Origin: JANWHZ01 sp041487535
GTDB taxonomy: Bacteria > Patescibacteriota > Saccharimonadia > Saccharimonadales > UBA4665
Direction: 5' to 3'
Assembly (NCBI GenBank): GCA_041487535.1
Contig: JBGPNM010000020.1
Location: 1 to 16,690, forward strand
Length of the DNA stretch: 16,690 bases
Shown in pieces: positions 14,239-16,690 of this stretch. The position numbers were made by a program, and so were the translations under genes. Position 1 is the first letter of the stretch. Each line of letters opens with the position of its first letter. Under the pieces are notes generated by a model. It had not been told where the DNA came from, did not search any database, and saw only the letters and a program-made list of their open reading frames with translations.

Positions 14239-15621
14239 ATGCGGAGCGTACGATTGCGACACACATCTCGTATAGTCAGGACTTTAGTTTTAGTAGTATT
14301 GATGGTTTTTTTCGTGCTCGCGCCGTCGGCGAGTCAGGTTATGGCGGCCACCTGTTCACCGCAATTGAGTCAGCTTGATTGCCAAGCGCTTACCAACGAT
14401 TGGACGGATTGGGTACCGCTGACAGGCAATTGCGGAACAACTAGCACAAGCGGTACCGGCACATCCAGCTTGAATAACTATACGCTTCCTGCCGGTTCAG
14501 GCAGATCCGGCGACGAACAGGCAATCGACGCGAATGGCAACGTTATTAACCCTCCCGGCGGCCGTGTAACGTTTTGGCAGTTTGCCAAGCTGGGACAGGC
14601 GTACCGTGACTACTACATTACCATGAGATGGAACTACGTGTCCTGGAACTGGGACGGCACCAGCGTCGGGCCGGTTGACACTGCTCAGCTGAACTGGATG
14701 GGACAAGCGCCCCGCAAGGTGCTCGTTACTAATCCGCGGACGCAAAAAAGCATTGTTGCCGTTGCACTTGAATCCGGACCCGCACCGTGGACCGGCGTAG
14801 ACCACCAGGGGAATAACGTCCCTAAGCAAGGCTGGGTCAATCCGCAAAAAGGCACGCCGTCCGCGTACACTGGCCGGGTATCCGGGTTCCCGCCCACGGC
14901 CCGGAACTACCTAGGCTATACCCAGGGCATGACCGACGGCAGCGGCGATGTCTTGAATTACGGCTGGGCGCCCGACCAGAATGCCACGCCAGGCCCGACA
15001 AACTTAACCGCCTCCGGCTCGGGATCATCGAGCAACTGCGGCACGGGCGGCGACCCAAGCACCTGCAAACCGCCGGTTACCTCTGATGGGTACTCTTTCC
15101 CGATCCAGCTGTGCAAAAACAGGGTTGCCCACAACGGCCACCCGGATAATCCGCCGACCCAGTGGCCCTGCATTCCGCTGTGCCATCACGACGGCACGCC
15201 AGCTGCCGACCTTACCGATAAGGACGTGGAGGCCGGAATAGCTCCTGACAGTAAAGTCGTCGGCACCCCGGAGCTAGCGATAGCCAGCGGGCACGTACAG
15301 TTCCTATTTGAACCCGACCCCGCTAATGCAGCAGGCTGCTGGGCGTTGCAATACGTCGATGACGTCCATGATGCGAGCGGGCCGAACCATTGGCACTACT
15401 ATTACGACCATTTCGAACATCCAACGGTCCAAATAGGACAGAAGGTTACCGTCGGCCAGCGGGTTGCCGTAGTCGGCCGCCGCGCATGCACTCGTAACGG
15501 TAGCTATCCGCACTTGCATATCGACCGCGGCTCGCCGCAAGGCTACACTGCCGGCTATGTTTGTTGCCGCGACCCCGGCTTCATTACAATTTTAAACCGT
15601 CTGTATACGACGCTACCGTAA
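14239..15621 (+). CDS. secreted M23 peptidase with RlpA/expansin-like central region
   Basis: A 460-residue protein. A signal peptide (1 to about 36, LVLVVLMVFFVLAPSASQVMA) directs export. A Ser/Thr/Gly-rich part follows. A central region (about 160-245: KVLVTNPRTQKSIVAVALESGP ... GRVSGFPPTARNYLG ... YGWAPDQN) resembles the double-psi beta-barrel of RlpA/expansin-like proteins (moderate confidence). The C-terminal domain (about 310-460) is of M23 type: an H-to-D pair in CHHDGTPAADL (H317, D324), YDHF before VQIGQKVTVGQRVAVVG, and the hallmark HLH at 425-427. M23 enzymes are zinc endopeptidases that cut peptidoglycan cross-links. In a T4SS locus it could open the cell wall for the apparatus, or attack a neighbouring cell's wall. 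AGG lies 7 nt before the ATG. Stop TAA; the next gene is 28 nt away. Confidence 0.85.
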   Translation: MRSVRLRHTSRIVRTLVLVVLMVFFVLAPSASQVMAATCSPQLSQLDCQALTNDWTDWVPLTGNCGTTSTSGTGTSSLNNYTLPAGSGRSGDEQAIDANGNVINPPGGRVTFWQFAKLGQAYRDYYITMRWNYVSWNWDGTSVGPVDTAQLNWMGQAPRKVLVTNPRTQKSIVAVALESGPAPWTGVDHQGNNVPKQGWVNPQKGTPSAYTGRVSGFPPTARNYLGYTQGMTDGSGDVLNYGWAPDQNATPGPTNLTASGSGSSSNCGTGGDPSTCKPPVTSDGYSFPIQLCKNRVAHNGHPDNPPTQWPCIPLCHHDGTPAADLTDKDVEAGIAPDSKVVGTPELAIASGHVQFLFEPDPANAAGCWALQYVDDVHDASGPNHWHYYYDHFEHPTVQIGQKVTVGQRVAVVGRRACTRNGSYPHLHIDRGSPQGYTAGYVCCRDPGFITILNRLYTTLP

Positions 15622-15649
15622 TCGTAAGGGAACGAAGGGGACATACACT

Positions 15650-16690
15650 ATGAATAACGATCCGATTACCGGCCAACCGCTTTTCCTGGGACGCAGTCTG
15701 CGGTTTTGGATCATTTTCGCGGTTATTGTTTTGGTACTAGCCGGCGTACTTGGTGAATTTCTGACTCACGCAATGCTGAAGATTTCTTACACCTACGCCG
15801 ACCAAGCCGTGCAAACAAACGTAACATACAGGATCCAAGACAACAAGGGGAACAACTTATCGGCCTCCAAACTGCCAGGCGGTATAACGCTTGTATCCCG
15901 CAGCGCCGCCAAAGTTATAGCCTCGGACAAAGATTCAACCACCATAGCTATGCTTAGCAAACTGCCGCAGTTATCCGTATTACGCGTTACTTTGACATTA
16001 CAGCCGCAGCGCCAGGTGGAACATGTCGGTTCAGGCAGCCTGGGGTGCGGCTTAACCAATCCAAACGGCACTTTTACCTACCCCTGCACGTCTCTCGACA
16101 GCATCCTTAAGTTTAACCGGCCAGACAATGGGATATGGGATACGAGCCAGGATAAAAACAGCTTTGAAATATCTGCATTCCGGCGATTCCAGGATGGTTT
16201 CTTGGGTTGGTTATTGCCGAGCAATGAAAGCACTGCCGCTCCCCGGTTAGCCTACATTGTCGCCGGCGGCAGCGAACAAAATATACCTATTTCAGCCGGC
16301 TTCTTTTCTAGCCCGCAAGACAGCGTATATATTTTGGTTGACCAGGCAGACAGCCACGACCGGGCGTTTGCAATTATGAATATTACGACCGGCAGAATTG
16401 AATATTACCGTGATTACACCCAGCCGCAATCGGTCACGCGCATCGACCGCCAAGCCTCATTCAATGCCGCTTCGGATTCCGCCCTGTGTAGCCTTGGCGC
16501 GCATCAGTTGGTGTGTTATTACGCTGCCGGAAAGGACACGGCAGGAAAGCTAACGACCACTCCCGAGGGCGAGCCGGTGCCTGAGGCACAACAACAAGCG
16601 CCGCCTAGCCCGACAAGCGCAAGGTATTCCGCAAAGGTAGAGAGCATATCGGTTGACCAGCCGACCCAGCGGACGACTTACAGCCTGACC
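15650..16690 (+). CDS. membrane-anchored protein of unknown function, cut off at the window end
   Basis: The frame is open from ATG 15650 to the last base, giving 347 residues with no stop. GGGG (15637-15640) lies 9 nt upstream. A short cytoplasmic N-terminus (MNNDPITGQPLFLGRSLR) precedes one membrane helix (about 20-40, FWIIFAVIVLVLAGVLGEF), so the rest faces outside. Repeating strand-like segments such as APRLAYIVAGG, DSVYILVDQ and RAFAIMNITTGRIEYY suggest a beta-rich, perhaps propeller-like domain (about 200-300). A Pro/Gln-rich linker follows near 310-330. Four Cys lie in the outer part (LGCGL, YPCTS, LCSLG, LVCYY). It is probably co-transcribed with the M23 gene. I do not recognise the family. 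Confidence 0.75.
   Translation, partial: MNNDPITGQPLFLGRSLRFWIIFAVIVLVLAGVLGEFLTHAMLKISYTYADQAVQTNVTYRIQDNKGNNLSASKLPGGITLVSRSAAKVIASDKDSTTIAMLSKLPQLSVLRVTLTLQPQRQVEHVGSGSLGCGLTNPNGTFTYPCTSLDSILKFNRPDNGIWDTSQDKNSFEISAFRRFQDGFLGWLLPSNESTAAPRLAYIVAGGSEQNIPISAGFFSSPQDSVYILVDQADSHDRAFAIMNITTGRIEYYRDYTQPQSVTRIDRQASFNAASDSALCSLGAHQLVCYYAAGKDTAGKLTTTPEGEPVPEAQQQAPPSPTSARYSAKVESISVDQPTQRTTYSLT

Noticed and set aside
15793..16071. 92-residue minus-strand open frame
   Set aside because: It is antisense to the long uninterrupted plus-strand frame 15650-16690, which has a ribosome-binding site and a membrane anchor.
1..16690. CRISPR arrays, tRNA or rRNA genes, insertion sequences
   Set aside because: No regularly spaced repeats, cloverleaf-like sequence, transposase or terminal inverted repeats were found on either strand by eye.

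Overview
The window holds a type IV secretion system (T4SS)-like locus of the kind seen in Candidate Phyla Radiation bacteria, most likely Saccharibacteria (TM7) or a close relative. I infer the organism from gene content and order: several small two-helix VirB2-like pilins, a VirB6/TrbL-like channel protein, a PrgI-family protein, a VirB4 ATPase split into a TraC-like protein plus a motor protein, a very large membrane protein, and an M23 peptidase. The standard genetic code gives long intact frames with TGG for Trp. No relaxase or VirD4 coupling protein is visible, so DNA transfer is not shown. Export of protein, a surface pilus, DNA uptake or contact with a host cell are all possible.

Layout. 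1-124: possible 3' end of an unidentified plus-strand gene, followed by a hairpin that overlaps the end of the first pilin gene. 220-2339: four minus-strand genes for pilin-like proteins, one of which carries two pilin cores in one chain; three of them have a -10-like hexamer only 9-13 nt before the ATG. 2340-2462: divergent promoter region. 2463-4970: VirB6-like protein with a long cytoplasmic tail. 5156-6421: unrecognised hydrophilic protein flanked by two long, structured non-coding gaps (about 161-185 and 223 nt). 6645-10700: PrgI-like, TraC-like and VirB4 genes in one tight operon; the last two overlap in TAATG. 10732-14109: 1125-residue membrane protein ending in a zinc-metallopeptidase-like module (HELGH). 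14239-15621: secreted M23 peptidase with an RlpA/expansin-like central region. 15650 to the right edge: membrane-anchored protein of unknown function, cut off by the window end.

How they may work together (inference): VirB4 with its TraC-like partner energises assembly; PrgI and VirB6 form the membrane platform; the pilins form the fibre or an inner-membrane component; and the two predicted hydrolases remodel the envelope of the cell itself or of a neighbouring or host cell. The most interesting points are the peptidase module with lower GC at the end of the large membrane protein, the double pilin, the probable leaderless promoters, and the orphan gene with a palindrome in its promoter.
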